DNA of 64,000 bases, taken from NCBI GenBank assembly GCA_040506775.1, contig JBEVWC010000004.1, forward strand, positions 68,959 to 132,958, read 5' to 3'. Source of the DNA: Thiodiazotropha sp040506775. Its GTDB lineage: Bacteria; Pseudomonadota; Gammaproteobacteria; Chromatiales; Chromatiaceae. Positions 27,435-35,996 of the stretch are shown one piece after another (the first letter of the stretch is position 1; each line of letters opens with the position of its first letter). The notes under the pieces were generated by a model, which ran no database searches, was not told the DNA's origin, and worked only from the letters and a program-made list of their open reading frames with translations. A program made the translations under genes and the position numbers.

Positions 27435-27854
27435 TCAGCTCACCTGACACTTGGGGTTGCCGCAGTGTCCGTAGATGATCAGAGAGTGATCGACCATCTC
27501 GAAACCATGCTCCTTGGCAATCTCCCGCTGACGCTTCTCGATGGTGCCGTCCACGAACTCTTCGACCTTGCCGCAAACCACGCACACCAGGTGGTCGTGG
27601 TGGCCGCCCCGGTCCAGCTCGAACACCGCGTGTCCGCCTTCAAAGTTGTGCCGGGTCACCAACCCTGCCGCCTCGAACTGGGTCAACACCCGGTAGACCG
27701 TCGCCAGGCCGATCTCCTCGCCTTTGTCGAGGAGCATCTTGTAGACATCCTCCGCGCTGACGTGGCGTTGGGTGCTGCTCTCGAGCAAATCCAGGATTTT
27801 CACCCTGGGCAGGGTGACTTTCAGTCCGGCTTTACGAATATCTTGATTATCCAT
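27435..27854 (-). CDS. fur: Ferric uptake regulator
   Basis: Iron-responsive repressor. 139 aa. Winged-helix N-terminus (KAGLKVTLPRVKILDLLE), HHDHLVCVVCGKVEEF with metal-ligand histidines and the CxxC zinc pair, and a C-terminal GHCGNPKC. Divergent from bamE with only 77 nt between start codons, a common gammaproteobacterial pair. Confidence 0.96.
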   Translation of the reverse strand: MDNQDIRKAGLKVTLPRVKILDLLESSTQRHVSAEDVYKMLLDKGEEIGLATVYRVLTQFEAAGLVTRHNFEGGHAVFELDRGGHHDHLVCVVCGKVEEFVDGTIEKRQREIAKEHGFEMVDHSLIIYGHCGNPKCQVS

Positions 27855-27931
27855 CCCTACTCGTCTCCAACCTATGTCTCTGGGGAACGGAATGAGTTAC
27901 TATCGCCTCAGTTACGTAGATTGTACTTATA

Positions 27932-28378
27932 ATGAAAAAGATTCTCATCTTCATTTTAGTCATCCTCCCCCTGCTGAATGCCTGCACCTCCTGGGAGGAT
28001 CTGTCCCTGGTGCATTCCCCTGACATCGAACAAGGTAATATCGTCACGCCTGAAATGGTCGCATTACTGCAGCCGGGCATGTCGCAGCGCCAGGTGCGTT
28101 TCGCGTTGGGCACCCCGATGCTGATTGACGTATTTCATGAGGAACGCTGGGACTACCTGTTTTCGATCAAGCGACGCAACGAACCGCTTGAAATCAAGCG
28201 CTTCAGCGTCTATTTCAATGGGGATTACATGAGCCGCTACAGCGGTGATATCGAACCCGCCCAGAACGTGGTATCGCAACAGGAAAAACGGGAGTTGATC
28301 GTCAGCGTGCCGGATTACGATGGCGACCTGGGCATCCTGGAAAGGTTTTGGAGATACCTCGGTTTCGAGGTCGACTGA
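27932..28378 (+). CDS. bamE: Outer membrane assembly lipoprotein BamE
   Basis: Component of the BAM complex that inserts beta-barrel proteins. 148 aa. Lipoprotein signal MKKILIFILVILPLLNACTS with Cys18 as the acylation site. The SmpA/OmlA domain shows the conserved VALLQPGMSQRQVRFALGTP and ERWDYLFSIKRRNEP. A short C-terminal extension follows the core domain. Confidence 0.93.
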   Translation: MKKILIFILVILPLLNACTSWEDLSLVHSPDIEQGNIVTPEMVALLQPGMSQRQVRFALGTPMLIDVFHEERWDYLFSIKRRNEPLEIKRFSVYFNGDYMSRYSGDIEPAQNVVSQQEKRELIVSVPDYDGDLGILERFWRYLGFEVD

Positions 28379-28490
28379 CCTTCTCGAACCGAAACGGCAC
28401 ATCCTCAGCCAAATACCACCGTCATCCCGGGTTCTATCGGAATTCAGGACATCTGATGGTACGACATTCCCTGCAATCAATCATGACTAT

Positions 28491-28599
28491 CTCGTTCCCA
28501 CGCTCTGCGTGGGAATGCGTACCTGAGCCGGGTGATTGAGAGAAATTGAGTTGCCCACCGGGCCTGCGTATGTGTTCCCACGCAGAGCGCGGGAACAAG
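28491..28599. repeat. Paired palindromic repeat (REPIN-like), family A
   Basis: Left arm CTCGTTCCCACGC-TCT-GCGTGGGAATGC at 28491-28518, inverted right arm at 28570-28599 with one substitution (GAGCGCGGGAAC). About 109 nt in all, lying between bamE and the assembly gap. Confidence 0.9.
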
Positions 28600-28682
28600 C
28601 AATAAGGGCATCAGAGAAAACTGCGAACCATCCCATCAGACAGTCACAGTAAAAAGCCGCCAGGTCGTCTGAGGACTTCCGA

Positions 28683-28964
28683 GTTCAGGAATCCGACGCT
28701 TCCGCCCCTGCCCCTTTACGCATTGGTTTGCCCTCCGCCGCCCGTTGCTTGCGCGCCTCCTTGGGATCGGCGANNNNNNNNNNNNNNNNNNNNNNNNNNN
28801 NNNNNNNNNNNNNNNNNNNNNNNNNNNNNNNNNNNNNNNNNNNNNNNNNNNNNNNNNNNNNNNNNNNNNNNNNGTTCAGGAATCCGACGCTTCCGCCCCT
28901 GCCCCTTTACGCATTGGTTTGCCCTCCGCCGCCCGTTGCTTGCGCGCCTCCTTGGGATCGGCGA
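28683..28964. other. Assembly gap (100 N) flanked by an identical 91-nt duplication
   Basis: N residues fill 28774-28873. The 91 nt before them (28683-28773) are identical to the 91 nt after them (28874-28964), which encode the C-terminus of RnfH. This looks like two contigs that share an end overlap and were scaffolded with a nominal gap instead of being merged. The left copy is then not a real gene fragment. Confidence 0.9.
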
Positions 28965-29187
28965 TGAGGGGACGGTAGATTTCAACCCGGTCACCATCGT
29001 TCAAAACGGCATCCAGTTTCGCGGCTTTGCCGAATACCCCGATCTTGTTCACTTTCAGATCGATCTCGGGAAAGCGTTCCAGAATCCCGGACTTTTCGAT
29101 CACATCCCCGGCGCTCAGCGGGTTCGCGGAATCCACCACCAGCAAAACCTGTTCGTTCAATTTTCCGTAGGCCACTTCAAATTTCAT
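28876..29187 (-). CDS. rnfH: RnfH family ubiquitin-like protein (UPF0125)
   Basis: 103 aa beta-grasp protein of unknown precise role. The N-terminus MKFEVAYGKLNEQVLLVV and the motifs LKVNKIGVFGKAAKLD and GDRVEIYRPLIADPKEARKQRA are characteristic of the family. Its ATG overlaps the ratA stop (ATGA at 29184-29187), the familiar ratA-rnfH pairing. The 3' end lies in the sequence duplicated across the assembly gap, but this copy is intact with its stop at 28876-28878. Confidence 0.92.
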   Translation of the reverse strand: MKFEVAYGKLNEQVLLVVDSANPLSAGDVIEKSGILERFPEIDLKVNKIGVFGKAAKLDAVLNDGDRVEIYRPLIADPKEARKQRAAEGKPMRKGAGAEASDS

Positions 29188-29627
29188 TTTTCAGACTGCC
29201 CGTAGATTTCATAAGCACGTTTACAAAAGGCATCCACCAGGGTGTTGGCAATTTGGCTGAACACCCGGCCGAAAGCGGCATCGATAAGACGCCCTGCAAA
29301 CTCGAACTCCAGCACCAGTTCGACCTTGCAGGCGTCCTGCTGAAGTTCGGTGAAGCGCCAGCCACCCTCCAACCTGCGGAATGGTCCGTCGCGAAGCTGG
29401 ATGTCCATGCGTTCGTTGGTCACCAGTTTATTGCAGGTGGAGAAGCGCTGACGTATACCGATGCGTGAGACTTCCAGTTCTCCGCAGATCTCCTCGTCAC
29501 TGCGGGAAATCAGGCGACTATTGCTGCACCAGGGCAGAAACTCCGGGTAGGACTCGAAATCACACACCAACTCGTACATCTGTTGTGCCGAGTGATATAC
29601 CAGCGCGCTCTTCTGGACAACCGGCAC
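29184..29627 (-). CDS. ratA: RatA-type START/COQ10 domain protein
   Basis: Single-domain polyketide-cyclase/START-like protein. In E. coli RatA was reported to block 70S association, while the fold is related to ubiquinone-binding COQ10. Typical motifs: VQKSALVYHSAQQMYELVCDFESYPEFLPWC and FEFAGRLIDAAFGRVFSQIANTLVDAFCKRA. I start at the GTG at 29627 (protein M/VPVVQKSAL, 147 aa), 2 nt past the symporter stop, because the family begins there; the longer frame runs into the symporter gene and has no homologous residues. Confidence 0.88.
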   Translation of the reverse strand: MPVVQKSALVYHSAQQMYELVCDFESYPEFLPWCSNSRLISRSDEEICGELEVSRIGIRQRFSTCNKLVTNERMDIQLRDGPFRRLEGGWRFTELQQDACKVELVLEFEFAGRLIDAAFGRVFSQIANTLVDAFCKRAYEIYGQSEK

Positions 29628-29628
29628 T

Positions 29629-31029
29629 TCAGACGATTCCGATTGCGTGCAGGAAGACCACCACCACCGCAATGGGTGAGATGTAACGGATCAGGACCCA
29701 CCACAGACGGTAGATCCAATCCCTCATGGCAAACTCATCCCGGCTCGAAGCCTGCTTCATCACCCATCCCGCGAACACAGCAATCAGCAACCCGCCCAGG
29801 GGCAACAGGATATTCGCGGTCAGGTAGTCGAGCAGATCGAAGAAGGTCTTGTCCCAGATCTTCAGATCGGAACCCAGGTTGAAGGAAAAGATGGTGCCCA
29901 GTCCCAGCACCCAGGTTGTTCCCCCCAGCCAGGCAGAGGCGCGCACCCGGGTCATTTCCCGGTTTTCCACCAGCCAGGCCACCGCCGGCTCGATCAGGGA
30001 GATGGCGGAACTCCAGGCTGCGAACACCAGCAGGAGGAAAAACAGGGTGCCGAAAAACTGCCCGCCGGGCATCGCGCCAAAGGCGATCGGAAGGGTCTGG
30101 AAAATCAACCCGGGACCCGCAGCGGGTTCCAGGCCGTTGGCGAAGACGATCGGGAAAATGGCCATACCGGCCACCAGGGCCACCAGGGTATCCAGGAAGG
30201 TAATGAGCATGACGGACCCGGAGATCGAGGCCTTCTTCGGCATGTAGGAGCCGTAGACCATGATCGCACCCATACCAAGACTGAGAGTGAAGAAGGCATG
30301 ACCCAGAGCGGTAAGAATCGGGCTGCCGCTGAGCTCGCACTGCTCAAGGCCCTCCACCACACGGCAGGAGTAGAGCAGCTTGCCGAAATCCGGGGTGAAC
30401 AGGAAATCGAAGCCCTCCTTGAAATGCCCGGTATTGACCGCATATCCCACCAGCACGATGAGCAGAACGAACAGGGCCGGCATCAGATAGGTGACGGCCT
30501 TCTCCAGACCGGCCTTGACCCCTTTGGCCACTACGAACATGGTCATCAGCATGAACAGGGTGTGCCAGGCGAGCAGGCGTTCGGGATCACCAACCAGGTG
30601 ATTGAACAGGCCCTCGATGCCCCCCGCGTCCATACCATTGAACGCCCCGCCCCCGGCACGGATCACGTAGGCCAGGGCCCAGCCGGCGATCACACTGTAG
30701 TAGGAAAGAATCAGCAGGCCCGCCACCACGCCGCTCCAGCCGACCAGCGACCAGGCCTTGCTGGCCTGCTCCTCCTCACTGAGCATGGTCATGGTGTTGA
30801 TCGGGCTCTGACGGCCCCGCCGGCCCAGCATGACCTCGGCCATCATCACCGGGATGCCCACCACCGCGATACACAGGAGGTAGATCACCACAAAGGCCCC
30901 GCCGCCGTTTTCACCGGTGATGTAGGGGAACTTCCAGATGTTGCCCAGTCCCACGGCCGACCCGGTGGCTGCGAGAATGAACACCAGCCGTGATGACCAT
31001 TGGCCGTGGATGGATTGCCTTTCCGTCAT
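29629..31029 (-). CDS. Sodium-dependent transporter, NSS/SNF family
   Basis: Inner-membrane Na+ symporter of the LeuT fold, probably for an amino acid or related amine. 466 aa, about 11-12 hydrophobic helices. The TM1 signature WSSRLVFILAATGSAVGLGN followed by IWKFPYITGENGGGAFV is diagnostic. Later blocks include LSLGMGAIMVYGSYMP and TFLDTLVALVAGMAIFP. Substrate cannot be told. It heads a small unit with ratA and rnfH, but the association looks positional. Confidence 0.92.
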   Translation of the reverse strand: MTERQSIHGQWSSRLVFILAATGSAVGLGNIWKFPYITGENGGGAFVVIYLLCIAVVGIPVMMAEVMLGRRGRQSPINTMTMLSEEEQASKAWSLVGWSGVVAGLLILSYYSVIAGWALAYVIRAGGGAFNGMDAGGIEGLFNHLVGDPERLLAWHTLFMLMTMFVVAKGVKAGLEKAVTYLMPALFVLLIVLVGYAVNTGHFKEGFDFLFTPDFGKLLYSCRVVEGLEQCELSGSPILTALGHAFFTLSLGMGAIMVYGSYMPKKASISGSVMLITFLDTLVALVAGMAIFPIVFANGLEPAAGPGLIFQTLPIAFGAMPGGQFFGTLFFLLLVFAAWSSAISLIEPAVAWLVENREMTRVRASAWLGGTTWVLGLGTIFSFNLGSDLKIWDKTFFDLLDYLTANILLPLGGLLIAVFAGWVMKQASSRDEFAMRDWIYRLWWVLIRYISPIAVVVVFLHAIGIV

Positions 31030-31164
31030 GTACCCCTGCCTTGTGATGTACCGGACCGCATCCGGCTCGAGCTACTGAATTGATAGCCCACCATTTTCCG
31101 TAAATTAACGCGGATTAACAAGCCGCTACTGGTGAGCGCGGCAAACCGCGATTAGAATACCCCG

Positions 31165-31644
31165 ATGTCGACCAAATCCAAGAAGAAAAGCCCAGGCGGC
31201 GCGACCATTGCTCTGAACAAGAAGGCCGGTCACGACTATTTTATCGAGGACCGCTATGAAGCAGGCCTGGCCCTGCAGGGCTGGGAAGTCAAAAGCCTGC
31301 GTGAAGGCCGGGTGCAGATCAAGGAGAGCTACGTCACCATCAAGGATGGCGAGGCATTCCTTTTCGGCGCCCATATCGTGCCCCTGACCACGGCCTCCAC
31401 GCATATTCATCCCGACCCGATGCGCACCCGCAAACTGCTGCTGCATCGAAGCGAACTCAACAAGCTGATTGGCCTGGTGGAACGCAAGGGTTACACCCTG
31501 GTGCCCACCGCGATGTACTGGAAAAAGGGCATGGCCAAGCTGGAAATCGGCCTGGCCAAGGGCAAGAAACAGCACGACAAACGCGCCAGCGACAAGGACC
31601 GGGACTGGCAGCGGGAAAAGGCCAGGATGTTTAAACAGGGTTGA
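31165..31644 (+). CDS. smpB: SsrA-binding protein SmpB
   Basis: Binds tmRNA and delivers it to stalled ribosomes. 159 aa. Conserved ALNKKAGHDYFIEDRYEAGLALQGWEVKSLREG at the N-terminus, ending with the KGKKQHDKRASDKDRDW tail needed for tagging. ssrA lies about 160 nt downstream on the same strand. Confidence 0.97.
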   Translation: MSTKSKKKSPGGATIALNKKAGHDYFIEDRYEAGLALQGWEVKSLREGRVQIKESYVTIKDGEAFLFGAHIVPLTTASTHIHPDPMRTRKLLLHRSELNKLIGLVERKGYTLVPTAMYWKKGMAKLEIGLAKGKKQHDKRASDKDRDWQREKARMFKQG

Positions 31645-31775
31645 GGCTGGGAGATACACCCTACCCCCCCTCTCAAGCCTGAACCCGCATATAATTCATC
31701 TTATTTCATACAGTTACGTATCAAATCAGGACATTTTTCCAAGTCGGACATCTATCCAGGAAACCTTCCCTCACG

Positions 31776-31781
31776 TATACT
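31776..31781 (+). promoter_or_regulatory. Putative -10 of the ssrA promoter
   Basis: TATACT ends 21 nt before the mature tmRNA 5' end at 31803. I see no good -35 box 17 nt upstream. Tentative. Confidence 0.4.
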
Positions 31782-31802
31782 GTCTATCAACACAACCGTC
31801 AT

Positions 31803-32168
31803 GGGGGCGACGTAGGCTTCGACGGGGGTTGCAAAACCTAGTGTGCATGCCGAGGGGCAGAGAACCTCGCTAATCCAGCTGCAAACTTATAGTTGCCAAC
31901 GACGACAACTACGCACTCGCCGCTTAATACCCGGTAGGGTGCCGTCTGACTGGAGCCGTGTCTGTGCGTCCAGCTTTTCAGGCGTCATATCTCACAGAAT
32001 CGCATCAAAGCCTGTCCGGGGCAGCGATGTTAAAACCTATCCGGAATCGCTTGTTGCACGCCCTGTCCGTCGGGTGGCAACCGGTTAAACACAATAGATT
32101 GGACTAAGCATGTAGATCTCTGGGCAGAGGACTCGCGGACGGCGGTTCGAATCCGCCCGCCTCCACCA
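31803..32168 (+). ncRNA. ssrA: tmRNA
   Basis: 366 nt. The 5' end GGGGGCG pairs with CGCCTCC just before the encoded ACCA at 32165-32168 to form the alanyl acceptor stem, and GGTTCGAATCC forms the T arm. The tag reading frame starts at the GCC at 31895 and reads ANDDNYALAA, stop TAA at 31925-31927. The E. coli tag is ANDENYALAA, so this supports a gammaproteobacterium. Confidence 0.97.
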
Positions 32169-32173
32169 ATCTG

Positions 32174-32207
32174 AAAAAGGTGAACTGATTTCAGTTCACC
32201 TTTTTTT
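32174..32207 (+). terminator. Rho-independent terminator of ssrA
   Basis: Nine-bp stem GGTGAACTG/CAGTTCACC with an ATTT loop and seven T residues, also preceded by an A-tract, directly after the tmRNA. Confidence 0.95.
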
Positions 32208-32601
32208 GATGCTGACTCCCCACACTTGAGGCTTCAAGCGGCAAGATCTCACGTCAACCACATCGATAAATACTCGTTACGAACTGAAATCAGGCTTGCA
32301 GAGAGCTTGTCCACGTACCCCGGCAATCAGATCTCAGGCAGATGGCGCTCTACCTTCTCGAACCTGACGTCTACCCAATGCAAGTCTCCTGATCAGCCCG
32401 ACCATGTCCCAAGATTGCACGTTGCTTGAGCATCCTGCATCACAGCTTTGATCAATCTATCTTGAGTCATCATCAATGGCTCCAAATCTATACCAAAGTT
32501 TGCACACGATTTTTCGCTGCGCTTGAACCTCGATTCACGAGCTACAATTGGATCAATTTTGAAATGAGGTTTTTCACGTATTCGGAGGACTGACGCCACT
32601 T
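32208..32601. other. Non-coding stretch downstream of ssrA
   Basis: About 390 nt with no supported gene. tmRNA 3' ends are frequent integration sites, so I looked for a second copy of the tmRNA 3' end and for integrase fragments and saw neither. Confidence 0.4.
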
Positions 32602-33579
32602 ATGACCTTCGCTTTTATTGCCGTAATCTTTGGTCTCGCTCTGTTGGTTTGGAGCGCCGATCGTTTTGTCGAAGGATCGGCCTCCACCGCTCGCCATTTC
32701 GGCATGCCCCCGCTGTTGATCGGGATGGTGATCGTTGGCTTTGGAACCTCGGCGCCGGAGATGGTGGTGTCGGCATTGGCTGCTTCGCAAGGCAATCCGG
32801 GAATTGCTCTGGGCAATGCCTATGGTTCGAACATTACCAATATCGCCCTGATCCTCGGGGTGACAGCGCTGATCAGCCCGATCACGGTGCATTCGCAGGT
32901 GTTGCGTAAGGAACTGCCCATCCTCACCGGTGTAACCGCACTGGCAGCCTGGCAACTCTTGGATGGGGCGATCAGCCGGACCGATGCCCTGGTTCTGCTT
33001 GTGGTGTTCTTTGGCTTGATGACTTGGACCATCTGGCTGGGATTGCGCAAGAAAAAGGATACCTTAGGGCGTGAAGTGGCTGAGGAACTGGACGCTCATG
33101 CCATGCCCATCCGCCGTGCGATGTTCTGGCTGGTGGTGGGTCTGGTGCTGCTGATCGTGAGTTCCCGCATCCTGGTCTGGGGGGCGGTCGAGATCGCCCA
33201 TGGGTTCGGGATCAGCGATCTGATTATTGGTCTGACCATCATCGCAGTGGGCACTTCGCTGCCTGAACTCGCTTCTTCGGTGATCGCTACCCGCAAAGGG
33301 GAGCATGACATCGCCCTGGGCAACGTGTTGGGTTCCAACCTGTTCAACACCCTGGCGGTGGTGGGTATTGCCGGAGTGATTCACCCGATGTCAGTAGGCC
33401 CCGAGGTTTTCAATCGGGATATGCTGGTGATGGCGGCTCTCACCCTGTCCCTGTTCGTCATTGGTTACGGATTCCGTGGGCCGGGACGGATTAACCGTTT
33501 CGAAGGGGTTTTGCTGCTTGGCTGTTATCTGGGATACACGGCCTATTTGATCCATACGGTTTTCACTGGACAGACATAG
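32602..33579 (+). CDS. Calcium/sodium antiporter (CaCA family, YrbG-like)
   Basis: 325 aa inner-membrane exchanger with ten predicted helices in two inverted halves. Each half carries the alpha-repeat: VGFGTSAPEMVVSALAAS with ALGNAYGSNITNIALILG, and VGTSLPELASSVIATRKG with ALGNVLGSNLFNTLAVVG. The acidic residues in these (Glu of APE/LPE) bind the cation in family members. GGAGG lies a few codons before the ATG. Cation specificity is not proven by sequence. Confidence 0.92.
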   Translation: MTFAFIAVIFGLALLVWSADRFVEGSASTARHFGMPPLLIGMVIVGFGTSAPEMVVSALAASQGNPGIALGNAYGSNITNIALILGVTALISPITVHSQVLRKELPILTGVTALAAWQLLDGAISRTDALVLLVVFFGLMTWTIWLGLRKKKDTLGREVAEELDAHAMPIRRAMFWLVVGLVLLIVSSRILVWGAVEIAHGFGISDLIIGLTIIAVGTSLPELASSVIATRKGEHDIALGNVLGSNLFNTLAVVGIAGVIHPMSVGPEVFNRDMLVMAALTLSLFVIGYGFRGPGRINRFEGVLLLGCYLGYTAYLIHTVFTGQT

Positions 33580-33705
33580 ACCGATGCACTGGCTATTTTC
33601 AACAACTCGGCAGGTGAATCATCCCATGAGGCGAATTTTATTAGCCAGACCTGTCGTCATTGATCGCCCGCATCACGCTTGCTGGCACACCCAGAGGTTT
33701 TATTG

Positions 33706-34836
33706 GTGAACCACTTGCGAGGCATCGGCGGCGAGATCTCGGGCGCCTTCGCCGACCTGGGCACCTTTCTGCCCATCGTCATCGGTGTGTTGTCCCTCGG
33801 GTGGATAGACCCGACCGGCCTGCTTGTGGGTTTCGGTGTTTTCGCCCTGGCGGTGGCGTTGATCTATCGCCGCCCAGTACCGGTACAGCCCATGAAGGCG
33901 GTTGCGGCGATCGTTCTTGCCGGCCCGTTCTCCCCCGGGGCAGTGGCGGCCTCGGGATTGTTGCTGGGCATTGTAGTGCTTCTGCTGGGCCTGTCGGGCT
34001 GGATCGATCGTCTGGCCCGCAAACTTCCGAAAAACCTGTTACAGGGCATCCAGGTGGGCGTGGGACTGATCCTGGCCTGGTCGGGTTTGAAACTCATGCA
34101 GGAGCAATGGATGGTCGGAGTGGTCCTGGTGGCGGGTCTGCTGCTGATCGAACGTACCTGGCTCAAGGGTTATGCGGTGCTGATCCTGATTGCCGGATCG
34201 GTCGGTGTGACGCTTATGATGGGGGGTGAACCGCCTGAACTGAATTTCGGCTTGTTTCTTCCCCAGATGGTTTCTCTGCACTTCGAGGATTTCTGGCAGG
34301 CTTCCCTCAGTGTGTTGTTACCCCAATTGGTGCTGACCCTGACCAATGCTGTGTTGGTGACCTCCATCATTGCAGCGGAACTGTTTCCCGATGACCAAGC
34401 ACGTATCACTCCGCGGCGACTTGCGCTTTCGAGTGGCGGGCTGAATCTATTACTGGCACCGTTCGGCGCCTTTCCCATGTGTCACGGCGCGGGGGGCCTG
34501 GTGGTGCAGCACCGGTTTGGCGCGCGTACTGGCCTGGCGCCGGCGATCTTTGGTGCGAGTTGTCTGAGTCTGGGTCTGTTTGTTGGGCCTGATGCGCTCA
34601 AGCTGTTGAGCTTGCTGCCGGTCTCCACGGTGGGTGCCTTGCTTGTGGTGGCGGGTATTCACATGTCCTTGACCCGGCGTGTGCTGCGCACCCGTAACGC
34701 CTCATTAGCAGTTATCGTTGTCACCGCCCTGGCCTCGTTGTTGTTCAATGTTGCGCTTGGGTTGTTGATTGGTTTGGGGGCTGAGTGGGTTCGGCGGTAT
34801 TTTGAGGGTCGTTCCAGGATAGTTGATTCTGATTGA
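33706..34836 (+). CDS. MOT1-like molybdate/sulfate transporter
   Basis: 376 aa membrane protein with about ten helices, of the SulP-related MOT1 family, which has high-affinity molybdate carriers in plants, algae and bacteria. Two MOT1 signatures are visible: RRPVPVQPMKAVAAIVLAG near residues 55-75 and LLAPFGAFPMCHGAGGLVVQ near residue 255. The start is the GTG at 33706 with GAGG 8 nt upstream; a TTG at 33679 is possible but lacks a ribosome site. A molybdate carrier next to the formate dehydrogenase/molybdopterin island makes molybdate the likely substrate (inference). Confidence 0.85.
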   Translation: MNHLRGIGGEISGAFADLGTFLPIVIGVLSLGWIDPTGLLVGFGVFALAVALIYRRPVPVQPMKAVAAIVLAGPFSPGAVAASGLLLGIVVLLLGLSGWIDRLARKLPKNLLQGIQVGVGLILAWSGLKLMQEQWMVGVVLVAGLLLIERTWLKGYAVLILIAGSVGVTLMMGGEPPELNFGLFLPQMVSLHFEDFWQASLSVLLPQLVLTLTNAVLVTSIIAAELFPDDQARITPRRLALSSGGLNLLLAPFGAFPMCHGAGGLVVQHRFGARTGLAPAIFGASCLSLGLFVGPDALKLLSLLPVSTVGALLVVAGIHMSLTRRVLRTRNASLAVIVVTALASLLFNVALGLLIGLGAEWVRRYFEGRSRIVDSD

Positions 34837-34932
34837 TGCCCCATCCCCCGGTCCTCTCCCATGAGGGAAGAGGGAGTTTAGCTCGAAGATTGTCAGAGAC
34901 TTTGAGCTGAATCGCAGTTGGCCTGATCCCGG
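34835..34932. repeat. Degenerate dispersed repeat, copy 1
   Basis: Starts inside the MOT1 stop codon (GATGCCCC). It shares GAAGATTGTC, ACTTTGA/ACTTGAA, a CTGAATCG/CTTAATCG-like block and AGTTG-GCCTGA-CCCGG with copy 2 at 35181-35268. A shorter related piece (CCCACAAGGGTAGAGGGAGA) is near 63424. Nature unknown. Confidence 0.6.
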
Positions 34933-34940
34933 TTTTTGCC

Positions 34941-35050
34941 CTCGTTCCCACGCTCTGCGTGGGAATGCAGACCTATGGTTGGAGAAATTGTTCCAAGTTG
35001 ATGTGTGCTCCTAACTCCGTATGCATTCCCACGCAGAGCGTGGGAACGAG
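34941..35050. repeat. Paired palindromic repeat (REPIN-like), family A
   Basis: Left arm at 34941-34970 (CTCGTTCCCACGC-TCT-GCGTGGGAATGCAGAC split here), inverted right arm at 35021-35050 ending GGGAACGAG. 110 nt. A further partial palindrome (CGCTTCTGCGTGGGAACGAG) lies at 35113-35132. Confidence 0.9.
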
Positions 35051-35180
35051 GAAAGCTGCCTTTCATGGAGTAGTTCGGATTTGCGCGGGGTAAGCCGACC
35101 ATCCGCTATGTACGCTTCTGCGTGGGAACGAGGAGCAGTAACTTGTTCCGAGCATGAAACTCATCATTCACCACTCCGTT

Positions 35181-35293
35181 GATGCCCCCTCTCCCACGAG
35201 GGTAGAGGGCGGTTACCTGGGAAGATTGTCGGTGAACTTGAACTTAATCGTAGTTGCCTGAACCCGGGTTCCACTTCGTTTCACCCGGGCTAC
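35181..35293. repeat. Degenerate dispersed repeat copy 2 plus half of a family C REP
   Basis: Copy 2 of the 34835 repeat (35181-35268) runs into CCCGGGTTCC...CACCCGGGCTAC (35263-35293), a single arm of the family C repeat seen at 58294 and 58560. It ends 3 nt before the stop codon of the DUF4399 gene. Confidence 0.6.
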
Positions 35294-35296
35294 CTT

Positions 35297-35725
35297 TTAC
35301 TCTACTGTGATGTTGATGGGTTCGGACATCAGCGGAGGTGCGAAGGGAATGTGGTCTTTGTCACCCATGATCAGTTGCAATTTATGGGGGCCGGGCGAGA
35401 GCTCCAGATCCACCTCGGTCTGTCCGCCGCCGAAGTGGCGGTGATGGTCATTGCTGGGTAGGGGCTGGGTCATATCCGGCATCTCAGTGACGTCGATCAG
35501 CAGGTGATGGTGACCGGTTTTCGGTTTATCTATGCCCGCGGGTGCGACACCCATACCGCGCAGTCCGAATTTCACGTTGACCGGATTGCTCACCACATCA
35601 CCGTCCTGGGGCGAGATGATGTACACCATTGCCCCCTCAGGCGCGGGGGTGGCCGCAAGCATAGGTGTAGCCCAACCCAAAGTGAGCAGAACCACTGCCC
35701 ATAACCGTAGACTGGTAATACTCAT
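35297..35725 (-). CDS. Periplasmic DUF4399 domain protein
   Basis: 142 aa exported protein. Sec signal MSITSLRLWAVVLLTLGWATPMLAATPAP with a likely AxA cleavage site. The mature domain is Ig-like and His-rich (GHHHLLIDV, NDHHRHFGGGQTEVDLEL), matching DUF4399 proteins. The histidine clusters could bind a metal, which is inference. It is 270 nt past the last gene of the formate dehydrogenase operon and on the same strand, so co-transcription is uncertain. Confidence 0.8.
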   Translation of the reverse strand: MSITSLRLWAVVLLTLGWATPMLAATPAPEGAMVYIISPQDGDVVSNPVNVKFGLRGMGVAPAGIDKPKTGHHHLLIDVTEMPDMTQPLPSNDHHRHFGGGQTEVDLELSPGPHKLQLIMGDKDHIPFAPPLMSEPINITVE

Positions 35726-35996
35726 GGTTGCCTCCTAGTGTGAGTCTGTCGAAAGTAAGACCGCTACTCGCTGCAACAATTCTGTCCGAACCAGGAGACG
35801 CCCGGGTCGCTTCAATCCTTTCTAAAGCGGGAACCAATCAACCTGTCACGCACTTACAGTCAAGCACGACACAATCGTAGCGACATGGGGCGATGCTGTC
35901 GGTTGCTTCAAGTACAGCACACCACACGGAACAGAGTCCCTTGTCTTTTCCGGAGATTTGCTCTGTGTGGCTCAGTGATCCATCACACAGGGATCG

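Noticed and set aside
28716..28997. Open frames running across the N gap
   Set aside because: Their translation is mostly unknown residues, and the flanks are the duplicated rnfH end, so no protein can be claimed.
29184..29627. ratA-rnfH as a working toxin-antitoxin pair
   Set aside because: The pair is a conserved chromosomal gene couple in gammaproteobacteria; sequence gives no sign of toxin-antitoxin function and RnfH is not an established antitoxin.
32140..32601. Integrated element at the tmRNA 3' end
   Set aside because: No repeat of the tmRNA 3' end, no integrase and no foreign genes between ssrA and the antiporter gene.
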